Notes: a model not told the origin generated them from the letters alone. A stretch of DNA of 64,000 bases from Pseudonocardia sp. C8 (GCF_014267175.1 NZ_JACMTR010000002.1:1314001-1378000); one strand, 5' to 3'; numbered from the stretch's first letter, positions 44,676-56,249 are shown. A program made the numbers and translations.

Positions 44676-44750
44676 GTGACCTGCCTGGTGGCGCGCCTCC
44701 ACGTCGACTGCATGCGGATCACGAGTGCGTCCTGTCGCGCCTGTCGCTGA
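44676..44750 (+). CDS. Cysteine-containing leader peptide of metYX
   Basis: A 24-residue ORF: VTCLVARLHVDCMRITSASC then RACR and stop. Four cysteines, and the LVARxHVDxxRxxSAxCR pattern is the one I know from actinobacterial putative leader peptides placed upstream of sulfur assimilation and methionine genes. In mycobacteria, polycysteine leaderless ORFs are reported cysteine-responsive attenuators. Here it starts 7 nt after a promoter and ends 147 nt before metY, so it could make metYX expression depend on Cys-tRNA supply. Too short for usual gene callers. Confidence 0.75.
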   Translation: MTCLVARLHVDCMRITSASCRACR

Positions 44751-47353
<2,603 letters not shown>

Positions 47354-47364
47354 CGACCAGGGCG

Positions 47365-47457
47365 CTCAGCATCGATGTGCGCTCCGCAAGCTCCGCTCAG
47401 CATCGATGTGCGCTCCGCAAGCTCCGCTCAGCATCGATGTTCGCTCCGCAAGCTCCG
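47365..47457. repeat. Three tandem 31-bp repeats after metX
   Basis: Units at 47365, 47396 and 47427; the first two are identical and the third differs at one base (GATGTT for GATGTG). A partial fourth (CTCAGCG) follows. Core GCTCCGCAAGCTCCGCTCAG, which on the other strand is a longer form of the AGCGGAGC...GCATC element seen after ispG and before proS. Confidence 0.9.
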
Positions 47458-47525
47458 CTCAGCGTTCTCTCAGGTTCGGTGTCCTACGGTTCCTCCGTCC
47501 GTGGCCCCGACGCCGGAGCTCCCCC

Positions 47526-48638
47526 ATGGCGCGTCATCGAGCCGAGCCCGACCGGACCGCGCCGACCGCACCGCTCGGCACGGTCCCCGACACCTACCCG
47601 CCCCCGCGACGGCCCGGTGACGACCGCGCACCCGGCCGCACCGTCTGGGTGGACGCCGCGAAGGGGCTCTGCATCGTCCTCGTGGTGCTGCACCACGCGG
47701 TGATGTTCCTGGAGCCCCAGGGGCTGGTCCCCGGCCCGCTGTACCTGCTCAACACGGCGATCGCCTCGCTGCGGATGCCGCTGTTCTTCCTCGCGTCCGG
47801 CCTGTTCCTGGCGTCGGTGCTGAACCGGCCGTGGCGGGTCCTGCTGCACAAGCGGGTCGCGCTGTTCGCCTGGCTCTACCTGCTGTGGACGTGCCTGCAG
47901 TACGCCGTGCTGGCCGCGCTGCCTCACGGGATCGCGCCCCCGCTCGCCACGCAGACCTGGGAACGGCTGCTGCTGAGCCCGCTGCTCCCGGCGCCGTCGA
48001 TGTGGTTCCTGTACGCCCTGGCCCTGTTCTCGGTCGCGGCGCGGCTGCTGCGCCGGGTCCCCGCCGCGGTCCTGCTCACCGCGACCGGGGTGCTCAGCGC
48101 CGTGGCCGCGGCCGGGATGCTCGAGTTCCCGTCCTTCGCCTGGGGCAGCATGTCCCGCTACGCGTTCTTCTTCGTGCTCGGCTGGCACGGCCGCGCGCTC
48201 GTCGAGCGGCTGGCGGCCGCGACCTCGCCGCTGCGGGTGCTCGTCGCCGCGGTGGTCGCCGCCGGCGCGGCCACCGCGTCGGTGGTGTTCGGGCTGCGCG
48301 ACATCCCCGGTGTCGCGTTCGGCCTGAACGTCGTCGCCGTCACCGGTGGCGTGCTGGCCGCCGCCGAGCTCGCGCGGTGGCGGATCGGCCGGGTCGCGAT
48401 CGGGCTGGGCCGCCGGACGCTCCCGATCTACCTGGCGAACATCCTCGTGATCGGCGTGCTGACCACGCTGCTCGCCGGGGTCCGCCTCCCGGCACCGGCG
48501 CAGTACGTGCTGGTCGCCCTGGTCACCGCGACGACCGTCGTGCTGACGCTGGGCGTGCAGCGGCTCCTGCTCACCGTCCGCGCGGGATGGCTCTACGACC
48601 TGCCGGGGCGCTGGGCGGTCCGCCCCACGACGAGCTGA
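47526..48638 (+). CDS. Acyltransferase family 3 membrane protein
   Basis: 370 aa with about ten hydrophobic segments. N-terminal TVWVDAAKGLCIVLVVLHHAV carries the conserved histidine of acyltransferase-3 proteins, and RMPLFFLASGLFLA is typical. Such proteins O-acylate sugars, peptidoglycan or antibiotics; the substrate here is unknown. The start ATG 47526 follows 69 bp after the repeat array. Its 3' end overlaps the opposing FAD oxidase gene by 46 bp. Confidence 0.9.
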   Translation: MARHRAEPDRTAPTAPLGTVPDTYPPPRRPGDDRAPGRTVWVDAAKGLCIVLVVLHHAVMFLEPQGLVPGPLYLLNTAIASLRMPLFFLASGLFLASVLNRPWRVLLHKRVALFAWLYLLWTCLQYAVLAALPHGIAPPLATQTWERLLLSPLLPAPSMWFLYALALFSVAARLLRRVPAAVLLTATGVLSAVAAAGMLEFPSFAWGSMSRYAFFFVLGWHGRALVERLAAATSPLRVLVAAVVAAGAATASVVFGLRDIPGVAFGLNVVAVTGGVLAAAELARWRIGRVAIGLGRRTLPIYLANILVIGVLTTLLAGVRLPAPAQYVLVALVTATTVVLTLGVQRLLLTVRAGWLYDLPGRWAVRPTTS

Positions 48639-49822
48639 TCCGCCCCGGCGAGTGAACGTCCACCGGGCCGGTCCCCGCCGAAGCGCGCCGGGTCGAGGTA
48701 GCCGGTCTCGACCTCCTGGGGCTCGCCGGTGACGGCGCGGGCGACGATCTCGCCCACTCCCGGCGCGTGCTTGAACCCGTGGCCCGAGCACGCCCCGGCC
48801 AGGAGCACCTCCGGGCGGCCGGGCACCGGCCCCGCGAGGAACTGCCCGTCCGCGCTGTTCGTGATCATGCAGGGTGCGGCCCGGGCCGGGACGGGATCCA
48901 GCCCGGGCAGCGCGGACCCGAGGACGGCGGACAGGTGGGCCCAGTCGGTCGCCGCGTCGACCGAGCGGTCCAGGTGATCCGGGTCGACCCGCGGCTGGTG
49001 GCGCGGATCGGGGGACAGGCCGACCTTGGCCGGTTCGCCGAGCGTCGCTCCGTGCCCCCAGATCGTCCGCTCCTCGTCGTAGTGCCGGATGAACACGCCG
49101 AACCGGTCCAGCGTGAACCCGGCCGGGTCGGACCTGGCCGCGAACCACAGCAGCGGGACCCGGACCGGCTCGGCGACGACGCCCGGGACCAGTGCCGTCA
49201 GCCAGGCCCCGGTCGAGACGACCACCCGGTCGGCCCGCAGCGCGCCGGTGGCGGTGCGCACGACCGCGCCGGAACCGTCCGGGTCGATCGCCCGCACCCG
49301 GACACCGTCGAACACCGTGGCGCCCGACGCGCCGGCCGCCTCCACCGCGGCCCGGACCGCGGCTTCCGGGCGGAGGATGCCCGCGTCGGGGTCCCACACC
49401 CCACCCCAGTGCGGGGCGAGCCCGGCGTGCTGGGGGAACCGTTCGGACACCTCGGCCGGGGACAGCGTGGTGACGGCGAGGGCGTGGCGGTCCGCGGCGC
49501 GCACGGTTCCCGCGACCGCCCGCCCCTCCGGCGGCCCGATCATGATCCCGCCGGTCTGCTGCAGCAGGTCCGTGCCGGTCGCCGCCTCGAGCTCGCGCCA
49601 CAGCCGTCGTGACGCCGTGGCCAGCGCGGGCAGCTCGGGGTGCTCCAGGCAGGCCAGCCGGAACAGCCGGGTCGCCCCGTGGCTGGACCCGAGCGCGTGC
49701 GCGAGCCCGAACTGCTCGACCCCGGCGACCCGCAGGCCCCGGCGGGCGAGCCGCCAGAGGGCCTGCGAGCCGAACGCGCCGAGCCCGACGACGACCACGT
49801 CGTACCTGCCGCCGACCGTCAC
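48593..49822 (-). CDS. FAD-dependent N-methyl amino acid oxidase (sarcosine oxidase/MTOX family)
   Basis: 409 aa, the length of monomeric sarcosine oxidase plus a short tail. Dinucleotide motif VVVGLGAFGSQALW, HGATRLFRLA, and C318 in APCMITNSADGQF, the position of the covalent-flavin cysteine in monomeric sarcosine oxidase (C315). C-terminal CSGHGFKHAPGVGE is also characteristic. It should oxidise a secondary N-methyl amine to amine, formaldehyde and hydrogen peroxide. Last gene of hyuA-hyuB-MFS-oxidase; GTG start overlaps the MFS stop by 4 nt. Confidence 0.92.
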   Translation of the reverse strand: MTVGGRYDVVVVGLGAFGSQALWRLARRGLRVAGVEQFGLAHALGSSHGATRLFRLACLEHPELPALATASRRLWRELEAATGTDLLQQTGGIMIGPPEGRAVAGTVRAADRHALAVTTLSPAEVSERFPQHAGLAPHWGGVWDPDAGILRPEAAVRAAVEAAGASGATVFDGVRVRAIDPDGSGAVVRTATGALRADRVVVSTGAWLTALVPGVVAEPVRVPLLWFAARSDPAGFTLDRFGVFIRHYDEERTIWGHGATLGEPAKVGLSPDPRHQPRVDPDHLDRSVDAATDWAHLSAVLGSALPGLDPVPARAAPCMITNSADGQFLAGPVPGRPEVLLAGACSGHGFKHAPGVGEIVARAVTGEPQEVETGYLDPARFGGDRPGGRSLAGADQLVVGRTAQRPGRS

Positions 49823-51066
49823 ACGATCTCCTTGCCGAGCGTCTCCGGCATCAGCCACAGCATCACCGTCGCCAGCCCTGCCAGGGCGGAGCCGACCAGG
49901 AGCACCGACGTGCCGAGGCCCCAGGACGCGGCCATGAGCCCGATGACCATCGGGCCGAGGGCCGCGAACCCGCGCCCCACGTTGTAGGAGAAGCCGAGCC
50001 CGGACGAGCGCACCCGGGTCGGGAACTGCTCGGACAGGATCGCGCCGAGCCCGCCCGCACAGGACGACACGCACATGCCCACCAGGAAGATCAACAGGTA
50101 GCCGACGGCCGGGGCCGGCACCGGGACCAGCAGGAACGCCACCATGCTCGACACCGCCAGCAGGTAGGCCGTGGTCTGCGTCGGACGGCGGCCGAACCGG
50201 TCGTGGAACCAGCCGCTGGACACGTACCCGACGAACCCGCCGACGATCTGCACGAGCAGGTACGTCGTCGTGCCGGAGACCTGCAGGCCGCGCTCGGTCG
50301 ACAGGTACAGCGGCAGGAACGACACCACCGCGTAGTAGTTGCCGTGCCCGCCGACCATGAACAGGGTCGACACGATCGTCGTGCGGCGCAGACCCGGCGC
50401 GAACAGGGCACCGAGCCCGGCGAACGGGTTCGCGCTCCGGGACCGCTCCCGGTGCACCGCGTCGGTGACGTTGCGGCGGATCCACAGCACGAACAGCGCG
50501 GGCACGATCCCGACCAGGAACAGCACCCGCCACGCGAGCTCCTGCGGCAGCAACGAGAAGATCGCGAAGTAGGAGATCGTGGAGGCCGCCCAGCCGATCG
50601 AGTAGACGCTCTGCATGAACGCCATCACCCGCCCGCGCCGTTCCGGGGCGGTGTACTCCGACAGCAGCGCGACCCCGACCGGCCACTCGGCACCGAAGAA
50701 CAGGCCCTCCAGCACCCGCCACACGATCAGCTGCTCGATGTTCTGCGCGGTCGCGGTCAGGGCGGTGAACACGCTGAACCCGATGATCACCCAGATCAGG
50801 GTGCGCGCCCGGCCGAACCGGTCGCCCAGCACACCGCCGGCCATCCCACCGACCGCCGAGGCGACCAGGCTGATCGTGGTGACCGTGCCGCCGGCCGCGG
50901 TGGAGATGCCCAGGGTCGCCAGGATCGCGCCCAGTGCCAGCGGGAACATCGTGTGGTCGAAGCCGTCGAGCCCCCACCCGATGGAGGACGCCGTCAGCGC
51001 CCGCCGGTAGGAGCGCCGGTGCTCGGGCGTCCCGGGCTGCAGCCGGGTCGTCGCGGGGGCGCTCAC
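49819..51066 (-). CDS. MFS transporter (metabolite:H+ symporter type)
   Basis: 415 aa with twelve predicted membrane helices. GGMAGGVLGDRFGRART is the loop 2-3 MFS signature; SEYTAPERRGRVMAFMQS and WFHDRFGRRPTQT are the equivalents for sugar/aromatic acid porters, and the AEWPVGVALLSEY segment matches the AAHS/shikimate-like group. It overlaps hyuB and the oxidase gene by 4 nt each, so it probably imports the operon's substrate. Confidence 0.92.
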   Translation of the reverse strand: MSAPATTRLQPGTPEHRRSYRRALTASSIGWGLDGFDHTMFPLALGAILATLGISTAAGGTVTTISLVASAVGGMAGGVLGDRFGRARTLIWVIIGFSVFTALTATAQNIEQLIVWRVLEGLFFGAEWPVGVALLSEYTAPERRGRVMAFMQSVYSIGWAASTISYFAIFSLLPQELAWRVLFLVGIVPALFVLWIRRNVTDAVHRERSRSANPFAGLGALFAPGLRRTTIVSTLFMVGGHGNYYAVVSFLPLYLSTERGLQVSGTTTYLLVQIVGGFVGYVSSGWFHDRFGRRPTQTTAYLLAVSSMVAFLLVPVPAPAVGYLLIFLVGMCVSSCAGGLGAILSEQFPTRVRSSGLGFSYNVGRGFAALGPMVIGLMAASWGLGTSVLLVGSALAGLATVMLWLMPETLGKEIV

Positions 51067-52694
51067 GAGGCCACCCGCTCGAGGTCCGAGGCCGGCCGGC
51101 GGCGGTCCCGCACGTCCGCGGCGACGAGCTCCGCGGCCCGCTCGGACGGTGGACCGTAGCCACCCGCGCCGGCAGTGCGCACGTCGACGGCCTCGCCGTG
51201 GTGCAGCGTCGTCGCGCTGCTGGACCGGCCGGTCACCGCACCGGTCGTGTCGAGCACGTCCACCCGGGTGGAGGCTCCGGGCTCGCCGCCGGCCAGGCCC
51301 CACGGCCGGGACAGCAGCCGGCTGGTGGAGACCTCGACCCGGCAGTCGTCGTGCCCGACCTCCAGGACCCGCCGGATCCCCATGCCGCCCCTGGTCCGCC
51401 CGGCACCACCGGAACCGTCCACCAGCTCGTAACGGCGGACCGTCAGCGGGTACTCGGACTCGAGGCATTCGACCGGCAGGTTCGAGGTGTTGGTCATGTG
51501 CACCTGGACCCCGTCCAGACCGTCGTGGGTCGCGCCGGCGCCCATCCCACCGCCGACCGTCTCGAGGTAGACGTAGAACTCGCCGGTGCGGGGATCGGTG
51601 CCGGAGAACGTGAGCGCCGTGACCGCGCCGTTGCCGGCCGCCGGCACGCGGTCCGGTACGGCCTGCGCGAGCGCGCCGTGCACCAGGTCGACCACGCGCT
51701 GGCAGGCGAGGATCCGGTTGTTCACCGCGGCCGGGGGCGTGCACTGCAGCAGCGAGCCCTCCGGTGCGGTGACCGTGAGCGGACGGAACATCCCGTCGTT
51801 GGCCGGGACGTCCGGTCCGACGATCGTCTTCACCGCGTAGAACACGGTGACCAGCAGCGCGGTCCGCACCATGTTGAGGCTGTTGGGCAGCTGTGGCGGC
51901 GCGTCGAAGTCCAGCTCCATCGCCGCACCCCGGACGGTGATCCGCACGCCGAGCTCGATCTCGCCGTCGTGCTCGTCGGAGTCGAAGACGTCGGTGAAGG
52001 CGTAGGTGCCGTCCGGGATCCCGGCGATCCCGGCCCGGATCATCCGCTCCGTGTGGTCCATCAGCAGCTCACCCGCCTCGGTGAGGGTGCCGGCACCGTA
52101 GCGGTCGCACAGCTCGCGTACCCGCCGCACCCCGAGCCGGTTCGCGGCCAGCTGGGCGCGGAAGTCGGCGATCCGCTCCTTCGGGACCTGGCAGTTGAGC
52201 AGGATCAGGTCCAGCACGTCGCGCTCGATCACGTCGCCGCGGGCGAACCGGACCGGGGGGATGCGGATGCCCTCGACGAAGATGTGCGCGTGCGTGCGGT
52301 CGACGAAGTCGGCGTGGTGGGCCAGGTTCGTGACCCACGCGACCAGCTCGCCGTCGTGGAACACCGGGGTGGCGAGCACGATGTCGGGCAGGTGGGTGCC
52401 GCCGCCGGTGTGCGGGTCGTTGCCGACGAAGGTGTCACCGTCGTGGATCTCGTCGGGGGCGTACCGCTCGGTGATCGCGGCGACGATGCCCATCAGCGAG
52501 CCGAGGTGCAGCGGGATGTGCTCGGCCTGGGCCAGTGTGCGGCCGCGGGCGTCGAAGATGCAGGTGGTGCAGTCGCGTCGTTCCTTGATGTTCGGCGAGT
52601 ACGAGGCCTTGACCAGCATCTCGCCCATCTCCTCGGCGACCGAGGCGAGCGCCGAGCCGATGACCTCGACGCGGACCGGATCCAGGGTGCTCAT
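51063..52694 (-). CDS. hyuB: Hydantoinase B/oxoprolinase family protein
   Basis: 543-aa beta subunit of an ATP-dependent cyclic amide hydrolase. Starts LDPVRVEVIGSALASVAEEMG; KERRDCTTCIFD, GNDPHTGGGTHLPD, NLAHHADFVDR and the C-terminal GGAGRTRGGMGIRR are family motifs. Acts with HyuA on substrates such as 5-oxoproline, N-methylhydantoin or lactams. Overlaps hyuA (ATGA) and the MFS gene (GTGA), showing one polycistronic unit. Confidence 0.94.
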   Translation of the reverse strand: MSTLDPVRVEVIGSALASVAEEMGEMLVKASYSPNIKERRDCTTCIFDARGRTLAQAEHIPLHLGSLMGIVAAITERYAPDEIHDGDTFVGNDPHTGGGTHLPDIVLATPVFHDGELVAWVTNLAHHADFVDRTHAHIFVEGIRIPPVRFARGDVIERDVLDLILLNCQVPKERIADFRAQLAANRLGVRRVRELCDRYGAGTLTEAGELLMDHTERMIRAGIAGIPDGTYAFTDVFDSDEHDGEIELGVRITVRGAAMELDFDAPPQLPNSLNMVRTALLVTVFYAVKTIVGPDVPANDGMFRPLTVTAPEGSLLQCTPPAAVNNRILACQRVVDLVHGALAQAVPDRVPAAGNGAVTALTFSGTDPRTGEFYVYLETVGGGMGAGATHDGLDGVQVHMTNTSNLPVECLESEYPLTVRRYELVDGSGGAGRTRGGMGIRRVLEVGHDDCRVEVSTSRLLSRPWGLAGGEPGASTRVDVLDTTGAVTGRSSSATTLHHGEAVDVRTAGAGGYGPPSERAAELVAADVRDRRRPASDLERVAS

Positions 52695-54748
52695 GAGGCC
52701 CTCCCGAGCGTGGTGACCAGCGTGGCGGTGGCATCGACGCGGACGTGCTCGCCGGGGAGCACCAGCGTCGTCGCGTCGTACTGCTCGACGGTGGCCGGCC
52801 CGGTGAACTCGTGGCCCGGCCGGAGCAGACCGCGGTCGTAGACCGGCGCGTCGACGTGACGTCCGAGCTCCGGCAGGTACAGCGGTCGCGTCCCGGCCCG
52901 GGCCGCGGACGGGTCGGCGCCGCCGGGCTCGGCCCGGTCGAACCTCAGCAGCGGCGTGCGGCCGGTGGCCTCCAGCCGGAACGTGACCGCCTCCACCGGT
53001 TCGTCGGGGACGGCGTAGCCGTAGCGCTGCTCGTGGAGCTCGTCGAACGCCTCCCGGGCCGTCTTGAGCGCGATCTCGTCCAGCGTCGGCGGCACCGGAA
53101 CGGGTAGCTCGTAGTTCTGGCCGACGTAGCGCACGTCGATCACGGCCCGCAGCGCCCGGTCGTGCTCGGCGACACCCTCGTGCGCGAACCAGCGGGCGGC
53201 CTCGGCGCGGAGCTCGGCCTGCACGGCGTCGAAGTCGGCGGCCCGTGCGGCGTCGAGGGGAAGGATCCGGGTCCGGGAGGTGTCGCTGCGGAGGTCGGTC
53301 ATCAGCATCCCGAGCGCGGAGAGGGCGCCGGGCTTCTGGGGGACGAGCGTGCGGGTCATGCCGAGTTCGCGGGCCAGGCGCGACGAGTGCAGCGGGCCCG
53401 CACCGCCGAACGCGACCAGTGCGTAGTCGCGCGGGTCGTGCCCGCGCTGCACCGAGATCACCCGGATCGCCCGGGCGGTGCTCGCGACGACGACGTCGAC
53501 GATGCCCTGCGCGGTCGCCTCCCGGGACATGCCGAGCCGGGCCGCGAGCCGGTCGACGGCGGCGAACGAGCGGTCGGCGTCGATCTCCATCGTGCCGCCG
53601 AGCAGGTGGGTCCGGTTCAGCACGCCGAGGACGACGTTGGCGTCGGTGACGGTCGGCTCGTCGTTCCCGCGCCCGTAGCAGGCGGGGCCGGGGTCGGCTC
53701 CTGCGCTCTGCGGCCCGACCTTCAGGTGCCCGCCGGCGTCGATCCAGGCCAGCGATCCGCCGCCGGCTCCGACCGTGTGGATGTCCAGCATGGGGGCCTG
53801 GATCGGGCGGCCGTCCATCTCCATGCCGGGAGCGGTGCCGGGTACCCCGCCGGCGACCAGCGCGACGTCGGAGCTCGTCCCGCCCATGTCGAACGTGATC
53901 AGGTCGGGGTGCCCGCACTGTGCGGCGACCTTCGTGGCACCCACGACGCCGGTGCTCGGCCCGGACAGGACCGTCCGGACGGGCAGTGCCTCGGCGGCCG
54001 GGAACGACATCATGCCGCCGTTCGACTGGGTGACCTGCGGCGTGCAGGCCAGCCCTGCGTCCGCGAGCCGCGTGCGCAGGCGGGACAGGTACCGCGACAT
54101 GACCGGGCCGATGAACGCGTTGGTGACCACGGTGGACAGCCGCTCGAACTCCCGGAACTCGGGCAGCACCTCGCTCGACACCGACAGGAACGCCTCCGGG
54201 AGCTCCTCGGCGACGACCTCCCGCACCAGCCGTTCGTGGGCCGGCGACAGGTAGCTGTAGAGCAGGCAGACCGCGACCGCCTCGACCCCCTCGTCGCGCA
54301 GCTTCCGCACCTGGTCCCGGATCTGTGCGCGGTCGGCGGGAACGGCGACCGTGCCGTCGTGGCGGACCCGCTCGGTCACCTCGAGCCGGCGGTGCCGGGG
54401 CACCAGCGGGTCGCCCTTGCGGGCGGTCTGGTCGTACAGCTTCGGCCGGCGCTGGCGGGCCAGCTCGAGCAGGTCGGCGAACCCCTCGGTGGTGAGCAGC
54501 CCGGTCCGCGCGCCGCGGCCCTGCAGCAGGGCGTTGGTGGCGACGGTCGTGCCGTGCGCGAAGTGCCCGATCCCGTCGACCCCGGCCCCGGCGCGTTCCA
54601 GGATCCGGCGCACCCCGGCGAGCACCGCCTCGCCGGGGTCGTGCGGTGTGCTGGCCACCTTGGTGATCGTGAACGTGCCGCTGTCCTCGTCGAACAGGCA
54701 GACGTCGGTGAACGTGCCGCCGGTGTCGACGCCGAGCCGCCAGGCCAT
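52691..54748 (-). CDS. hyuA: Hydantoinase A/oxoprolinase family protein
   Basis: 685-aa ATP-binding subunit. Phosphate motif LGVDTGGTFTDVCLFD at residues 5-20, FAHGTTVATNALLQ, and the ASKHA-type core with LITFDMGGTSSDVALV and GGGSLAWID. It would activate a ring amide by phosphorylation for opening with HyuB. First gene of the operon, transcribed away from the LysR gene. Substrate specificity cannot be read, but the downstream N-methyl amine oxidase points to an N-methyl lactam or N-methylhydantoin. Confidence 0.95.
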   Translation of the reverse strand: MAWRLGVDTGGTFTDVCLFDEDSGTFTITKVASTPHDPGEAVLAGVRRILERAGAGVDGIGHFAHGTTVATNALLQGRGARTGLLTTEGFADLLELARQRRPKLYDQTARKGDPLVPRHRRLEVTERVRHDGTVAVPADRAQIRDQVRKLRDEGVEAVAVCLLYSYLSPAHERLVREVVAEELPEAFLSVSSEVLPEFREFERLSTVVTNAFIGPVMSRYLSRLRTRLADAGLACTPQVTQSNGGMMSFPAAEALPVRTVLSGPSTGVVGATKVAAQCGHPDLITFDMGGTSSDVALVAGGVPGTAPGMEMDGRPIQAPMLDIHTVGAGGGSLAWIDAGGHLKVGPQSAGADPGPACYGRGNDEPTVTDANVVLGVLNRTHLLGGTMEIDADRSFAAVDRLAARLGMSREATAQGIVDVVVASTARAIRVISVQRGHDPRDYALVAFGGAGPLHSSRLARELGMTRTLVPQKPGALSALGMLMTDLRSDTSRTRILPLDAARAADFDAVQAELRAEAARWFAHEGVAEHDRALRAVIDVRYVGQNYELPVPVPPTLDEIALKTAREAFDELHEQRYGYAVPDEPVEAVTFRLEATGRTPLLRFDRAEPGGADPSAARAGTRPLYLPELGRHVDAPVYDRGLLRPGHEFTGPATVEQYDATTLVLPGEHVRVDATATLVTTLGRAS

Positions 54749-54863
54749 CGCGTCCTCCTGCTGTGGTCGCCCTCACTCGTGCGAGGCAGTGCAGCAGCGG
54801 AGGAATCATCGAGTCCAATACTGATTCCGTTGACGATCACATGATCTGCTTATAGTGAGGGGC
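54749..54863. promoter_or_regulatory. Divergent hyuA/lysR control region
   Basis: 115 bp between starts. For lysR: TTGACG (54830-54835) and TATAGT (54851-54856), the latter 7 nt before GTG 54864; their spacing of 15 is short. GATCA-CA-TGATC (54835-54846) is a small dyad between the two boxes and a candidate LysR site. The hyuA promoter was not identified with confidence. Confidence 0.5.
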
Positions 54864-55754
54864 GTGGAGACCCGGCGTCTGGAGTACTTCCGCGTGCTCG
54901 CCGAGGACGGGAACTTCAGCCGTGCCGCCGAACGGCTCCGCATCTCCCAGCCGGCCCTGTCCCAGCAGATCCAGCGGCTGGAGGCGGAGGTGGGGGCACC
55001 GCTGGTGGACCGGACGTCGCGGCCGGTGGCCCTGACCGAGGTCGGCCGCCGGTTGCTCGAGCAGACCGCGGAGCTGCTCGACCAGGTCCGGTCGATCGAA
55101 CGGCTCGCGACCGCGGCCGGGCGCGGCGAGACGGGCAGCCTGCGGATCGGGGTCATCCCGCTCGCGCTGCTCGGGCCGGTGCCGGGGTGCCTGCGCGCGT
55201 TCCGCGGGACGCACCCCGACGTCCTCGTCAGCCTGCACCGCTCGGACTCGGCGCCGTTGCTGGACCTGCTCGGGTCCGGGCGGCTCGACGCCGGGTTCCT
55301 CACCGCCGCTCCGCACCCGTCGACCGGACTGCACGGCACCGACCTGTGGGAGACCGAGCTGGAGCTCGCGGTGCCCGACGACCACCGGCTCGCCGGAACC
55401 GGCCCGGTGGCACTGCGCGAGCTCGCACGGGAGCACCTCGTGCTGTTCCCGCGCGAGGCCGCACCGGAGAACTACGACCTGGTGATCACCGCGTGCGCGG
55501 CGGCGGGGTTCTCCCCGCGCCTGGTCACGACGACCGGTGGGTACGCCGACCAGATCGGCTACGTCGCCGCCGGGGTCGGGGTGGCGCTGGTGCCGCGCGA
55601 GGTCGGCGTGGTGCACGCCGAGGGAGTGGCCCGGCTCCCGCTGGCCGAGCCGCTCGGACTGACCATGCGGGTGGTGTGGAATCCGGGCCGGCCCAACCCG
55701 GCGCTGCGCGCGTTCCTCGCGGTGCTGGGCCGGGCGGCCGGCACCGGGACGTGA
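54864..55754 (+). CDS. LysR-family transcriptional regulator
   Basis: 296 aa. N-terminal winged HTH: LEYFRVLAEDGNFSRAAERL, ISQPALSQQIQRLEAEVG, LVDRTSRPVALTEVGRRLLE. The C-terminal part is the periplasmic-binding-protein-like effector domain. Divergent to hyuA-hyuB-MFS-oxidase, so it most likely regulates that operon and itself in response to its substrate. GTG 54864 is chosen because of the -10 box 7 nt upstream. Stop adjoins the stop of the opposing PPOX gene with no base between. Confidence 0.93.
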   Translation: METRRLEYFRVLAEDGNFSRAAERLRISQPALSQQIQRLEAEVGAPLVDRTSRPVALTEVGRRLLEQTAELLDQVRSIERLATAAGRGETGSLRIGVIPLALLGPVPGCLRAFRGTHPDVLVSLHRSDSAPLLDLLGSGRLDAGFLTAAPHPSTGLHGTDLWETELELAVPDDHRLAGTGPVALRELAREHLVLFPREAAPENYDLVITACAAAGFSPRLVTTTGGYADQIGYVAAGVGVALVPREVGVVHAEGVARLPLAEPLGLTMRVVWNPGRPNPALRAFLAVLGRAAGTGT

Positions 55755-56177
55755 TCAGCCGACCCGCTCGCCGTAGACCCGCTGCACGTGCATGGTCATC
55801 AGCACCCGCCGGTCGCGCACCATGACCTCGCGGTACTCGTCCCAGTCCGGGTGCTCGCCGGCAGCCGCGCGGTACCAGTCGACGAGGGCCTGCACGGCGG
55901 GGCCGTCGGGGGAGTCGTCCGGTCCGATCAGCTCGACGGGGCCCTCCGCGGTGGCCCAGGCCCGACCGTCCTCGCTCTCCACCGACAGTGCGGCCCGCGG
56001 GTCGCGACGCAGGTTGGCGGTCTTCGCCCGGCCGTCGGTCATGGAGACCTGGATCGTGCCCGCGGCGCGGTCGTAGTACGGCGTGACCGGTGACAGCTGC
56101 GGCATCCCGCTGCGCTTGATCGTCGCCAGGATGCCCTGCCGGGCCTTCTCGAGCAGCTCGTACTGTTCGTCTCCCAT
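55755..56177 (-). CDS. PPOX-class F420-dependent oxidoreductase-like protein
   Basis: 140-aa split-barrel flavin/F420-binding protein. GILATIKRSGMPQLSPVTPYYD, SMTDGRAKTANLRRDPRAAL and AWATAEGPVELIG are typical of the actinobacterial PPOX/F420 family (like Rv1155 relatives). YRAAAGEHPDWDEYREVMV near the end is also characteristic. Substrate unknown. Convergent with the LysR gene, stops directly adjacent. Confidence 0.88.
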   Translation of the reverse strand: MGDEQYELLEKARQGILATIKRSGMPQLSPVTPYYDRAAGTIQVSMTDGRAKTANLRRDPRAALSVESEDGRAWATAEGPVELIGPDDSPDGPAVQALVDWYRAAAGEHPDWDEYREVMVRDRRVLMTMHVQRVYGERVG

Positions 56178-56249
56178 GCCCGGGAAACGCCCGGGACGCG
56201 GGCCGCTGTTCCCGCCGGTGCACCGGGACGAAGCACCCCCATCGCGCGA

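Noticed and set aside
51063..55754. 5-oxoprolinase of glutathione-type turnover as the role of hyuAB
   Set aside because: Actinobacteria use mycothiol and the operon includes an N-methyl amine oxidase and importer, which do not fit 5-oxoproline recycling; kept only as an alternative.
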